Assembly (NCBI GenBank): GCA_017432615.1 | Contig: JAFRIV010000047.1 | Location: forward strand, 33,715-97,714 | DNA: 64,000 bases | Source: Oscillospiraceae bacterium | GTDB lineage: Bacteria; Bacillota; Clostridia; Oscillospirales; Oscillospiraceae | Direction of reading: 5' to 3' | Shown here: positions 24,791 to 33,285 of the stretch, in pieces | Layout: each line of letters opens with the position of its first letter | How positions within the stretch are numbered: position 1 is the first letter of the stretch | Program-made: the position numbers and the translations under genes | The notes under the pieces: model-generated | The model's database searches: none | What the model was told of the DNA's origin: nothing | Seen by the model: only the letters and a program-made list of their open reading frames with translations

Positions 24791-26269
24791 ATGCTTACTA
24801 TTGGTATTGATCTGGGCACTTCGGCAGTCAAGCTTTTGCTGATGGACGGGGAGGGCAAGATCCTTAATGTGCTATCCCGCGAGTATCCGCTCAGTTTCCC
24901 GCATCCCGGTTGGTCCGAGCAGGATCCGGACGACTGGATTCGTGAAACCTGGACCGGCATCCGGGAACTGATTTCCGGATTTGACGCCTCACAGATCGGT
25001 GGCATCGGCGCCGGAGGTCAGATGCACGGGCTCGTCGTACTGGATGAAAATGATCAGGTGATCCGTCCGGCAATCCTGTGGAACGATGGGAGGACGGCTG
25101 ACGAGGTAGACTTTCTCAACGATGAGATTGGCAAAGAAAAACTTTCCGCTATGACGGCGAATATTGCTTTCGCCGGTTTCACCGCGCCAAAGCTGCTTTG
25201 GATGAAGAAAAATGAGCCTGAGAACTTTGCGCGTATCCGCAAGATCATGCTTCCGAAGGACTATGTCAATTATCGGCTGTCCGGCGTGCACTGCACGGAT
25301 TATTCCGACGCCTCCGGCATGCTCCTGCTGGATGTGAAAAACAAGTGCTGGTCGGAAGAAATGCTCTCTCTCTGCGGTCTCACAAAAGCGCAGATGCCGC
25401 AGCTCTTTGAAAGCTATGAACCTGTCGGCACCATCCTGCCTTCCGTCGCCTCTGTGCTCGGCCTGCCCCAGAACGTCGTGATTGCGGCCGGTGCCGGGGA
25501 CAATGCTGCCGCGGCCATCGGCACAGGCACGGTAGGGGAAGGCGGCTGCAATATCTCCGTCGGCACTTCCGGCACCATCTTTATCTCCAGTGAACACTTC
25601 GGTGTGGATAAAAACAATGCTCTGCATTCCTTCGCTCATGCCGACGGGAACTATCATCTGATGGGTGTCGTGCTCTCAGCGGCCTCCTGCAACAAGTGGT
25701 GGATGGAAGAGATCCTGAAAACAGGTGATTTCTCCGGTGAACAGAAAGCCATTACCCCGGACAAGCTTGGCAGAAATCATGTCTTCTTCCTGCCCTATCT
25801 GATGGGCGAGCGTTCTCCTATTAACGACACCAATGCCCGCGGCACCTTCATCGGCCTGACGATGGACAATACCCGTGCCGACATGACATTGGCTGTCCTG
25901 GAAGGCGTTGCTTTTGCCATCCGGGATTCTCTGGAAATCGCACGTTCCCTCGGTAACACTATCACCAGCAGCCGCATCTGCGGCGGCGGAGCAAAAAGCC
26001 CGTTGTGGCGCAAGATCTTTGCCAACGTCTGCAACATCAATATCGAGTCCATTGCGGCGGAAGAAGGCCCGGGTTACGGCGGGGCAATGCTGGCTATGGT
26101 TGCCTGCGGGGAATACCCCAACGTAAAAACCATTGCGGAAAAGTTTGTTCAGGTGACTGCCGTTGAAAAACCGGATCCGTCCCTTGTATCCCTGTATGAA
26201 GACCGCTATCAGCGCTTCAAAGCAATCTATCCGTCGGTAAAGAAACTGTTCCCCATGTTGATCGGTTGA
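24791..26269 (+). CDS. xylB: Xylulokinase (FGGY family)
   Basis: A cytoplasmic carbohydrate kinase of 492 residues that phosphorylates D-xylulose, or a related ketopentose, with ATP. The N-terminal phosphate-binding strand is IGIDLGTSAVKLLLMD; GGIGAGGQMHGLVVLD, RPAILWNDGRT and FTAPKLLWMK are xylulokinase-specific. The C-terminal FGGY domain contains GEGGCNISVGTSGTIF, LEGVAFAIRDSLE and CGGGAKSPLWRKI. The length is normal. It is in the same operon as a monosaccharide importer and a sugar-isomerase-family gene. Confidence 0.93.
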   Translation: MLTIGIDLGTSAVKLLLMDGEGKILNVLSREYPLSFPHPGWSEQDPDDWIRETWTGIRELISGFDASQIGGIGAGGQMHGLVVLDENDQVIRPAILWNDGRTADEVDFLNDEIGKEKLSAMTANIAFAGFTAPKLLWMKKNEPENFARIRKIMLPKDYVNYRLSGVHCTDYSDASGMLLLDVKNKCWSEEMLSLCGLTKAQMPQLFESYEPVGTILPSVASVLGLPQNVVIAAGAGDNAAAAIGTGTVGEGGCNISVGTSGTIFISSEHFGVDKNNALHSFAHADGNYHLMGVVLSAASCNKWWMEEILKTGDFSGEQKAITPDKLGRNHVFFLPYLMGERSPINDTNARGTFIGLTMDNTRADMTLAVLEGVAFAIRDSLEIARSLGNTITSSRICGGGAKSPLWRKIFANVCNINIESIAAEEGPGYGGAMLAMVACGEYPNVKTIAEKFVQVTAVEKPDPSLVSLYEDRYQRFKAIYPSVKKLFPMLIG

Positions 26270-26287
26270 ATTAATTTTAATAACCCC

Positions 26288-26302
26288 GGGCAAGGTTTGC
26301 CC
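26288..26302 (+). promoter_or_regulatory. Small stem-loop between xylB and the DUF4867 gene
   Basis: GGGCAA/TTGCCC around a 3-base loop with possible extension on both sides. No U-tract follows, so termination is unlikely. Confidence 0.4.
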
Positions 26303-26324
26303 CTGGAAAGAGAGGAAAAGAAAC

Positions 26325-26963
26325 GTGAAGATTTTTTCTGTCTATGACAAAGAATTTGTCCCTTATGGCCGTGTGATCGAAGGCTACGATCTCGCCCAGC
26401 TTCTCGAAACGCTGGACGCCATCTCTCCGTTGCCCGAAAAAGGCACCCAATATGTCGCTTCCAACGAAACGCTGGAAGCACTACCCGTTGCCGGCCTGTT
26501 CGCTTCCAATGAATACGGCGGCATGCCGATTCAACTCGGTTGGTGCAACGGCCACAACACACGCCTCAACTGCCTGGAATACCATCGCGACAGCGAGGTA
26601 AACCTCGGTACGACTGACTTCATCCTTCTGCTCGCCAAAATGGATGATATTGAAAACGGCTTGCTGGATACTGCCAGAGTAAAGGCTTTCCGCTGTCCGG
26701 CAGGCGTCCCGGTAGAAGTGTTCGGCACCTCTCTTCATTATGCACCCTGCAGTGCCGCACCGGGTGCAGGCTTCAAAGTGCTGGTCATCCTGCCCAGGGG
26801 CACCAACGGCCCGAAGCCGGAGATCGCCCCCCTTAATGCTGAAGACAAACTTCTCTGGGCCTGCAACAAATGGCTGCTTGCCCATCCGGAGAGCAACGAG
26901 GCCGCAAAAGGCGCTCAGTGTGCCCTCACCGGTGAAAATATCGACATCGCCCCTGATCTGTAA
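26325..26963 (+). CDS. DUF4867 family protein
   Basis: A 212-residue cytoplasmic protein resembling DUF4867 (start MKIFSVYDKEFVPYGRVIEG; QLGWCNGHNTRLNCLEYHRD; HYAPCSAAPGAGFKVLVILP). The spaced His and Glu residues and the PAGVPVEVFG strand give a cupin-like impression, so a sugar epimerase/isomerase-like or sugar-binding role is possible but unproven. The start is GTG 26325 behind AGAGGAAAAG. It sits between xylulokinase and an isomerase-family gene, which supports a role in the same pentose or deoxy-sugar pathway. Confidence 0.75.
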   Translation: MKIFSVYDKEFVPYGRVIEGYDLAQLLETLDAISPLPEKGTQYVASNETLEALPVAGLFASNEYGGMPIQLGWCNGHNTRLNCLEYHRDSEVNLGTTDFILLLAKMDDIENGLLDTARVKAFRCPAGVPVEVFGTSLHYAPCSAAPGAGFKVLVILPRGTNGPKPEIAPLNAEDKLLWACNKWLLAHPESNEAAKGAQCALTGENIDIAPDL

Positions 26964-27001
26964 TTCCATAGTATTTTATAATAGAAAGGACTATTAACAT
27001 C

Positions 27002-28477
27002 ATGCAGAATATTCCGGAAGTAAAACTCGGCATCATTGCCGTCAGCAGAGACTGTTTCCCCATCAACCTGTCCATCCGCCGCAGAGAGGCTATTGTAAAG
27101 GCGTATGACGGCGACCTTTACGAATGCCCTGTCACTGTGGAAAATGAAAAGGACATGCTTGCCGCTGTGGCAGATGTCAAAGCGGCAGGCTGCAACGCGC
27201 TGACGGTCTTCCTCGGCAACTTCGGCCCGGAGACGCCTGAGACGCTCATCGCGAAAGAATTTGACGGCCCGGTCATGTACATTGCCGCCGCTGAAGGCGA
27301 TGGCGACCTGATCAACGGCCGTGGCGACGCTTACTGCGGCATGCTCAACTGCTCCTATAACCTCGGCATGCGCCACCTCAAGGGATATATCCCGTCCTAT
27401 CCGGTGGTCACGGCGGAAGAAGCCGCTGCCGAAATGAAGAAGTTCATCCCTATCGCCCGTGCTATCCTCGGTGTTTCGAACCTGAAGATCATCACCTTCG
27501 GCCCGCGCCCGCAAGACTTCTTTGCCTGCAATGCACCCATCAAGGGGCTATATGAACTCGGCGTCGAGATCGAAGAGAACTCCGAACTCGACCTGTACGT
27601 TTCCTACAAGGCCCATGCAGGGGATGAGAGAATCCCCGCTGTCTGCGAAGACATGAAGGCCGAAATGGGAGAAGGCAGATACTATCCCGACATGCTTGAA
27701 CGCATGGCACAGTTTGAACTCACCCTTCTTGACTGGGCGGAAAATCATAAGGGTGCCCGCAAGTATGTTGCCTTTGCCGACAAATGCTGGCCTGCCTTCC
27801 CGGAGCAGTTCGGCTTTGAGCCCTGCTATGTGAACTCTCGTCTGGCCTCCCGCGGCATTCCTGTTTCCTGCGAAGTCGATATTTACGGTGCCCTGAGTGA
27901 GTACATCGGCTCCTGCATCTCCGCCGATGCCGTCACCCTTTTGGACATCAACAACTCCGTGCCTGCCTCTCTTTGGGAGAAGGAGATCCGCGGCAAGTTC
28001 GACTATGCCCTTACGGATACCTTCATGGGCTTCCACTGCGGCAACACCCCGTCCTGCAAGATGTGCGGCGACAGAGCCATCAAGTATCAGCTTATCCAGC
28101 ACCGTCTCCTTGAGCCGGAAGGAAGCGAGCCTGACTTCACCCGCGGCACGCTGGAAGGCGACATTGCAGCTTCCGATATCACCTTCTACCGTCTCCAGTG
28201 CGACAGCGAAGGCACCGTACGCGCCTACATCGCCGAGGGCGAAGTTCTCCCCGTGGCAACGGGCAGCTTCGGCGGCATCGGCATTTTCGCTATCCATGAA
28301 ATGGGCCGCTTCTATCGCCATGTCCTCGTCCAGAAGCGCTACCCGCATCACGGCGCAGTAGCCTTCGGCCATGTTGGCAGGTCTCTGTTTGAAGTCTTCA
28401 AATACTTCGGCGTGGCAGACGTCGCCTACAACCAGCCCAAGTCCCTCCCGTACCCGACGGAGAATCCGTTCGCCTGA
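27002..28477 (+). CDS. L-fucose/L-arabinose isomerase-family protein
   Basis: A 491-residue cytoplasmic protein of the FucI/AraA-like fold. Evidence: KLGIIAVSRDCFPINLSIRR at the start, VFLGNFGPETPE, FADKCWPAFPEQFGFEPCYV, a conserved VSCEVDIYGALSEYIG and FMGFHCGNTPSCKMCGDRAI. The family interconverts aldoses and ketoses with a divalent metal. Paired with xylulokinase it probably supplies a ketose for phosphorylation, but whether the substrate is D-xylose, L-arabinose or another sugar is not visible. The cysteine-rich loop is notable. It is the last gene of the operon and is followed by a strong terminator. Confidence 0.82.
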   Translation: MQNIPEVKLGIIAVSRDCFPINLSIRRREAIVKAYDGDLYECPVTVENEKDMLAAVADVKAAGCNALTVFLGNFGPETPETLIAKEFDGPVMYIAAAEGDGDLINGRGDAYCGMLNCSYNLGMRHLKGYIPSYPVVTAEEAAAEMKKFIPIARAILGVSNLKIITFGPRPQDFFACNAPIKGLYELGVEIEENSELDLYVSYKAHAGDERIPAVCEDMKAEMGEGRYYPDMLERMAQFELTLLDWAENHKGARKYVAFADKCWPAFPEQFGFEPCYVNSRLASRGIPVSCEVDIYGALSEYIGSCISADAVTLLDINNSVPASLWEKEIRGKFDYALTDTFMGFHCGNTPSCKMCGDRAIKYQLIQHRLLEPEGSEPDFTRGTLEGDIAASDITFYRLQCDSEGTVRAYIAEGEVLPVATGSFGGIGIFAIHEMGRFYRHVLVQKRYPHHGAVAFGHVGRSLFEVFKYFGVADVAYNQPKSLPYPTENPFA

Positions 28478-28502
28478 CAGTTGCCTTTTCCGGATGAACC
28501 TC

Positions 28503-28534
28503 CCCGGTGTGCCCAACGGCACACCGGGTTTTTT
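28503..28534 (+). terminator. Terminator of the chvE-isomerase operon
   Basis: An 11-bp perfect stem (28503-28513 with 28518-28528), CAAC loop, followed by six T (28529-28534). Confidence 0.95.
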
Positions 28535-28562
28535 GCCTGTTCTGAAAATTCAGAGATATGAC

Positions 28563-28592
28563 TTGCCATGTGTACAGAAAACATGCTATATT
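28563..28592 (+). promoter_or_regulatory. Promoter upstream of the GNAT fusion gene
   Basis: TTGCCA (28563-28568), 18-base spacer, TATATT (28587-28592), placed directly behind the terminator. Confidence 0.5.
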
Positions 28593-28675
28593 GCTTTGTG
28601 AAAACAAACGGAATGACGTTGGGTATCAAACAGAGCCTTACCAAAAACAGAACAGAAGGGGGAAACGGCAGGAGG

Positions 28676-29296
28676 ATGAATTTGTATCAGTTTGAGGATA
28701 AGATCGTTCGTGTGATCGATGATCAGGGCAGGGCATTCACCGGTGTGCCGGTAGCCTTTCCGGCTGATTACGGGTTCCATGAGTTTAACAGGGATGAGGA
28801 GAGCATTCATCTCAATGACTATCAGCTCTTTGAATCCGATATTGCGGAGATCAGAGAGCTGCCCGCATTTTCCATCATACGGGCAACAGAGACCTGGCAG
28901 CAGGCCGGGGCTTACTATGTTCGCATCCAGGCAATGGCAAAGAAGCATCATATCCCTCTCCGGCAGGAGTTTGACGAGCATGACGGGCCGGACACGAAGT
29001 ATATTGTTGTGACCGACAATGATTTTCCAATCGCAACGGCAAGGATGTACCCCCTGGATAAAAAACGGATGATGATCGGCAGGGTGGTCGTTCTACCGGA
29101 ATACAGACATCAGGGAATCGGAACAATGGTCGTAAGCGAGTGTGAGGTATGGGCAGAGGAACTGGGCTATATAAAAACAGTCGTGGAAAGCCGGGAGAAT
29201 AAAATTCCATTTTATGAGCAGATGCTGTATGAAGTCTGCGGGGAGGCCGTGGACGGGGAGACCTTCCGCTGCATCAGAATGGAGAAGGATTTATGA
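28676..29296 (+). CDS. Two-domain protein: small beta-barrel domain plus GNAT acetyltransferase
   Basis: A protein of about 206 residues. Residues 1-65 form a small beta-rich LSM-like domain (FEDKIVRVIDDQGRAFTGVP, then HLNDYQLFESDIAEIREL) also known as a stand-alone clostridial protein. Residues about 95-206 form a GNAT N-acetyltransferase (RVVVLPEYRHQGIGTMVVSE is the acetyl-CoA-binding motif A). The substrate is unknown. I chose ATG 28676 because the beta-barrel begins there; GGAGG abuts it and an AGAAGGGGG is further upstream. Its stop overlaps the next start (ATGA). Confidence 0.8.
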   Translation: MNLYQFEDKIVRVIDDQGRAFTGVPVAFPADYGFHEFNRDEESIHLNDYQLFESDIAEIRELPAFSIIRATETWQQAGAYYVRIQAMAKKHHIPLRQEFDEHDGPDTKYIVVTDNDFPIATARMYPLDKKRMMIGRVVVLPEYRHQGIGTMVVSECEVWAEELGYIKTVVESRENKIPFYEQMLYEVCGEAVDGETFRCIRMEKDL

Positions 29297-29793
29297 CTTA
29301 TGAAGAAGCAGTGAGATCGATCCTGCCGGGTAAATACAGGCATTTCAAAGGCAAGGAGTATGAAGTGATCGGGATCGCGCGCCACAGTGAGACGGAAGAG
29401 CCACTGGTCGTTTACCGTACACTCTACGGGGAAGGCGGATTGTGGGTCAGGCCGGCACAGATGTGGCTGGAAACCGTGACAAGAGATGAAAAAACCTATC
29501 AAAGGTTTTATCGGGCAGACCGTATTGAACGAATCGAGAAGTACGAACGGCTCTTTGAAGAGGCAGCGGTTTCTCATGACCCGGAAAAACTCCGGGTTCT
29601 CGATGCCTATTATACTTCCGGAGAGTGGCGGGAGGATTATGAGGCGGATGAAAGAGGGGAACTGCCGCCTGATCTGAAGCGCGGGGTGCTTTCTCAGGAC
29701 GCTCTATATGATCTGCTGGAGCGGCAGACCTGTGACATGGAAGGGAACCAGAGAGTTTTTCCTTGCAATCAACGGCAAAGTACGGTAAAATAA
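29293..29793 (+). CDS. DUF1653 domain protein
   Basis: A 166-residue cytoplasmic protein. The first 75 residues match DUF1653: GKYRHFKGKEYEVIGIARHS, then EPLVVYRTLYGEGGLWVRP, then a phenylalanine-rich RF at the end of the domain. The remaining 90 residues are a helical, acidic extension of unknown role. It is translationally coupled to the GNAT fusion (ATGA). The function of DUF1653 is not established. Confidence 0.8.
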   Translation: MTYEEAVRSILPGKYRHFKGKEYEVIGIARHSETEEPLVVYRTLYGEGGLWVRPAQMWLETVTRDEKTYQRFYRADRIERIEKYERLFEEAAVSHDPEKLRVLDAYYTSGEWREDYEADERGELPPDLKRGVLSQDALYDLLERQTCDMEGNQRVFPCNQRQSTVK

Positions 29794-29842
29794 ACCTTCA
29801 GTGACCAAATAACCATGATCTCAGGATCGGTTTGGAGGAAGA

Positions 29843-30694
29843 ATGAAAAAACGGTTTTTCAGTATGCTCTTTATTCTGGCGCTTTGCTTCGCAGTTACCG
29901 TTTCGGCCTTTGCGGAAGCAGTGCAGTACATTGGTATCGGAACGCGGGAGATCACACTCACCGGCAGCGGCGCGTCGTTTTCCTGTGAAGGCGTCCGGGC
30001 AGAGGGCAGCGTAATCACGATTTTTGAACCGGGTGAGTATACCGTCTCCGGCACGCTGGACGACGGACAGATCATCGTGGATACAGGCTATTCCATTGAG
30101 AAGACCTCTATCACGCTCTCCGGCGCCTCTGTCACCTGCCTCAATGATGCCGCCATCTATGTGCGGCAGGCGGAAAAGGTGAAGATTTATATGGCTGAGG
30201 GGACGGAAAACACCGTCACTTCCGGCAAAGAGGAGATGCTTGCCGCTTTTTCCAAGGACAACACCGGGGCGGCCATCTATGCGGAAGATGACCTGGATAT
30301 CAAAGGACCCGGCGTACTGCTTGTGAACGGGTATATCAACAACGGCATCATGTGCAAGGACGACCTTGACCTGGACGGGGGCACGCTGATCGTTTTTGCG
30401 GCCAACAACGGCATCCGGGGATCTGAGTCTATCGAGATCCATGACGGAAATCTTACCGTGGAGTGCGGCAATGACGCCCTGAAGACAACATCTACCAAGG
30501 TGGGCAAGGGCTTCATCGAGATCGACAGCGGCAAAAATCTGCTTCAAGCCGGCGGCAACGGGATCTCCGCCCAGACGGATGTGACGGTGCTCGGCGGAGA
30601 AACCGTGATCGAATCCCAAAAAACACCCGTGAAGCTGGGTGGAAATCTAAGCGTGTCAGGCGGCAGCCTGATCGGAAACGGAGTTGCATTTTGA
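29843..30694 (+). CDS. Secreted carbohydrate-binding-like protein (Cthe_2159/DUF4353 type)
   Basis: A 283-residue exported protein. The signal peptide is about 1-25 (MKKRFFSMLFILALCFAVTV, then SAFA) with no lipobox. The mature part is a repeating short beta-strand pattern (GEYTVSGTLDDGQIIVDTG, AIYAEDDLDIKGPGVLLVNG, DDLDLDGGTLIVFAANNGIR) typical of the right-handed beta-helix Cthe_2159/DUF4353 family. A clostridial member of that family binds acidic polysaccharide. ATG 29843 has GGAGGAAGA before it. The stop overlaps the next start. Confidence 0.8.
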   Translation: MKKRFFSMLFILALCFAVTVSAFAEAVQYIGIGTREITLTGSGASFSCEGVRAEGSVITIFEPGEYTVSGTLDDGQIIVDTGYSIEKTSITLSGASVTCLNDAAIYVRQAEKVKIYMAEGTENTVTSGKEEMLAAFSKDNTGAAIYAEDDLDIKGPGVLLVNGYINNGIMCKDDLDLDGGTLIVFAANNGIRGSESIEIHDGNLTVECGNDALKTTSTKVGKGFIEIDSGKNLLQAGGNGISAQTDVTVLGGETVIESQKTPVKLGGNLSVSGGSLIGNGVAF

Positions 30695-31470
30695 CAGTAC
30701 AGGAAGTGGCAAAAGCCATCATTTCTGCCGAACGTGAAGCGGGCGGGCTGATGCTGCACGCAAGGCACATCATGGCAGAGGAAAAGACGGATCCGCGCAA
30801 TGTCGTAACGGAGTATGACAGAAAAGTCCAGCAGCATATGATCAACACCCTCTCCGCCCTGATCCCGGAGGCACATTTTTTCTGTGAAGAGATGGCCCAT
30901 CCGGATTCTTTGAATGTAGAGCACGTGTTTATCATCGATCCCATCGACGGGACCATGAATTTTGTCCACGGATTCGGGCACAGCTGTATCTCCTGCGCTT
31001 ATGTGCGCGCGGGTGTGCCTTCGGCGGGCGTCGTTTACAATCCCTACCGGGACGAGATGTTCTCGGCTGTAAAGGGCGAAGGGGCCTTTTTAAACGGCAG
31101 GCGCATCCAGGCGCCTGATCTGCCCCTGGAACAGTGCGTTACCTGCTTCGGCTCTTCTCCGTATAATGACCATCTGACGGACAAAACGTTTGCCCTTTTG
31201 CGAAAGGCATATACAGTCAGCCTGGACATCCGCCGGGAAGGCGCTGCTGCCCTGGATCTGTGCTCCGTGGCGGCAGGGCGGGCAGGACTCTTCTATGAGC
31301 TGGAACTCAGCCTCTGGGATTATGCCGCAGGGGCGGTTATCGCTGAAGAAGCCGGGGCAAAGTGTTTCACCTGTGAGGGAGAGGCGCTTCCTTATGACGG
31401 GAGGAAGAGCTCTGTGGTGGCAGGTACGCCGCAGAGCGTCAGGACGTTTCTTTCCTGGGAGAGCATATAA
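30691..31470 (+). CDS. Inositol monophosphatase family protein
   Basis: A 259-residue metal-dependent phosphatase. Conserved sites: the EEMAHPD-type Glu region near residue 70, the metal/phosphate motif DPIDGTMNFVHG near 88-99 and WDYAAGAVIAEEAGA near 210. Substrates in the family include inositol phosphate, 3'-phosphoadenosine-5'-phosphate and fructose-1,6-bisphosphate. Next to serine acetyltransferase a CysQ-like PAP phosphatase role is tempting but unproven. The start is TTG 30691, inside the upstream stop region, with GGAG eight bases before it. Confidence 0.85.
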   Translation: MTVQEVAKAIISAEREAGGLMLHARHIMAEEKTDPRNVVTEYDRKVQQHMINTLSALIPEAHFFCEEMAHPDSLNVEHVFIIDPIDGTMNFVHGFGHSCISCAYVRAGVPSAGVVYNPYRDEMFSAVKGEGAFLNGRRIQAPDLPLEQCVTCFGSSPYNDHLTDKTFALLRKAYTVSLDIRREGAAALDLCSVAAGRAGLFYELELSLWDYAAGAVIAEEAGAKCFTCEGEALPYDGRKSSVVAGTPQSVRTFLSWESI

Positions 31471-32366
31471 TGGACCTGCAGAAGGAACAGCAGATCGGGC
31501 TTGCCGCCCATCTGGAAGAGATCGCCGGCCGATTTACGGACATCGGCACCTCGGCCAACGGTGAAAAATTCATCGGTCTGGATCTTACGGTGGAAGAGGC
31601 AATCACTCATCTGCTTACGGCAATGTTCCCCTACCATTTCGGCAAGGCGCGGGAGCGGTTTATCGAAACAGAGAAGCGCACCTGGGAGCTGATGCGTGCC
31701 TACGATGCCCTGAATCGCTCACTGATCTGGGTCTGCCGGGACGAACAGGAGGCATCCGACCGGGCTCTTGAGCTGATCGATGCTCTCCCGGGGATTTTAC
31801 AGATCCTGAAGACGGACATCCGCGCCGGTTATGAAGGGGATCCGGCTGCCAAAAGCATCGACGAAGTCATCCTGACGTATCCGGCATTTCAGGCCATCAG
31901 CATCTACCGTATGGCACATAAGCTCTATGAGATGCAGGTCCCCCTTGTACCGCGAATGATGACGGAGTATGCCCACCGCATCACCGGGATCGATATCCAT
32001 CCCGGGGCGACCATCGGGCCCTACTTCTTTATCGACCACGGAACGGGGGTCGTGATCGGAGAGACGACAACGATTGGGGAGCATGTCAAGCTCTACCAGC
32101 ATGTAACGCTGGGCGCCAAAAGCTTTGAAGTGGGAGAAGACGGGACCCTTGTCAAAGGAATCAAACGACATCCCGATATCGGAGACCGTGTGGTCATTTA
32201 TGCCGGAGCCACCATTCTGGGAGGCAACACGAAAATCGGGGATGACTGCGTCATCGGCGGCAGCGTATGGCTTACCCACTCGCTTCCGGCGGGGGAGACG
32301 ATCACCATCCGCAACGCCTCGAATAAGGACGCTGACTTTTCAAATCCGGATGATTATTCTATTTGA
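31470..32366 (+). CDS. cysE: Serine O-acetyltransferase
   Basis: A 298-residue cytoplasmic enzyme that acetylates L-serine with acetyl-CoA, the first step to cysteine. The N-terminal helical domain (1-150) is followed by the left-handed beta-helix with PGATIGPYFFIDHGTGVVIG, GEHVKLYQHVTLGAKSF and IYAGATILGGNTKIGDDCVI. The conserved catalytic Asp-His pair is in FIDHGTG. The long N-terminal form is common in Clostridia. It overlaps the phosphatase stop by one base. No cysK follows. Confidence 0.92.
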   Translation: MDLQKEQQIGLAAHLEEIAGRFTDIGTSANGEKFIGLDLTVEEAITHLLTAMFPYHFGKARERFIETEKRTWELMRAYDALNRSLIWVCRDEQEASDRALELIDALPGILQILKTDIRAGYEGDPAAKSIDEVILTYPAFQAISIYRMAHKLYEMQVPLVPRMMTEYAHRITGIDIHPGATIGPYFFIDHGTGVVIGETTTIGEHVKLYQHVTLGAKSFEVGEDGTLVKGIKRHPDIGDRVVIYAGATILGGNTKIGDDCVIGGSVWLTHSLPAGETITIRNASNKDADFSNPDDYSI

Positions 32367-32412
32367 GCGCAAACACAAAACATAGCATGAACACAGAAAG
32401 GGACTTTATTTC

Positions 32413-33285
32413 ATGGCTTACAGGGTCGTAACCAAAAAATTTCTCAATGATGCGAGATCCATCTGCCTCTTTGAGTTCGAAGCACCGCTGATTGCCCGCC
32501 ATGCAAAAGCTGGGCAGTTTGTGATTTTCCGGCTGGACGAACAGGGAGAACGCGTTCCCGTCTCTGTCGCCGGATATGACAGAGAAAAAGGGACGGTTTC
32601 CGTCATGGTCCAGGCTGCAGGTCGGACCACAAAGATGCTGCACACGGTAGAACAGGGGGATGTGATTTCAGACATTGTCGGCCCCCTTGGCCGTGCGACC
32701 GAGATGGAAGGGCTGAAGAAGGTCTGTGTGGTGGGAGGCGGCGTCGGATGTGCTATTGCCTACCCCATTGCAAAAGAAATGCACGAAAAGGGCATTGAAG
32801 TTACGTTCATCGGCGGTTTCCGCAGTGCGGATATCGTTATTTTGAAGGAAGAACTGGCAGAGGCATCCGACAAGCTGGTCATCTGTACCGACGACGGCAC
32901 CTACGGCCGCAAGGGATTTACCACGGATGCGCTTCGGGCAGAAATCGAAGAGAACATTGCCGAAAGCAGACCGCAGTTTGACCGCGTTATTGCCATCGGC
33001 CCGGATATCATGATGAAATTTCTTGCCGAGGTCACGCGGCCTTACGGCATTTCCACGATCATCTCTCTTGATCCCATCATGGTGGACGGCACCGGCATGT
33101 GCGGAGGCTGCCGCGTCATTGTCGGTGGGGAGACAAAGTTTGCCTGCGTTGACGGGCCGGACTTTGACGCACACCAGGTCGATTTTGATTCACTGATCAA
33201 ACGTGCGGCTTTTTACAAGGAAGAACAGGATGAGGCCGCTGCGCATATCTGCCTTATGACGGGAGGAAAAAGAGTAAATGCCTGA
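32413..33285 (+). CDS. nfnA: Electron-bifurcating NADH-dependent ferredoxin:NADP+ oxidoreductase, alpha subunit
   Basis: A 290-residue FAD/NAD-binding subunit of the NfnAB (sulfide dehydrogenase-like) complex. The FAD-binding region is RVPVSVAGYD, the NAD-binding region VCVVGGGVGCAIAYPIAKEM, and the [2Fe-2S] site is DGTGMCGGCRVIVGGETKFA followed by CVDGPDFD. These match NfnA rather than the similar dihydroorotate dehydrogenase subunit PyrK. It overlaps nfnB by eight bases. Confidence 0.92.
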   Translation: MAYRVVTKKFLNDARSICLFEFEAPLIARHAKAGQFVIFRLDEQGERVPVSVAGYDREKGTVSVMVQAAGRTTKMLHTVEQGDVISDIVGPLGRATEMEGLKKVCVVGGGVGCAIAYPIAKEMHEKGIEVTFIGGFRSADIVILKEELAEASDKLVICTDDGTYGRKGFTTDALRAEIEENIAESRPQFDRVIAIGPDIMMKFLAEVTRPYGISTIISLDPIMVDGTGMCGGCRVIVGGETKFACVDGPDFDAHQVDFDSLIKRAAFYKEEQDEAAAHICLMTGGKRVNA

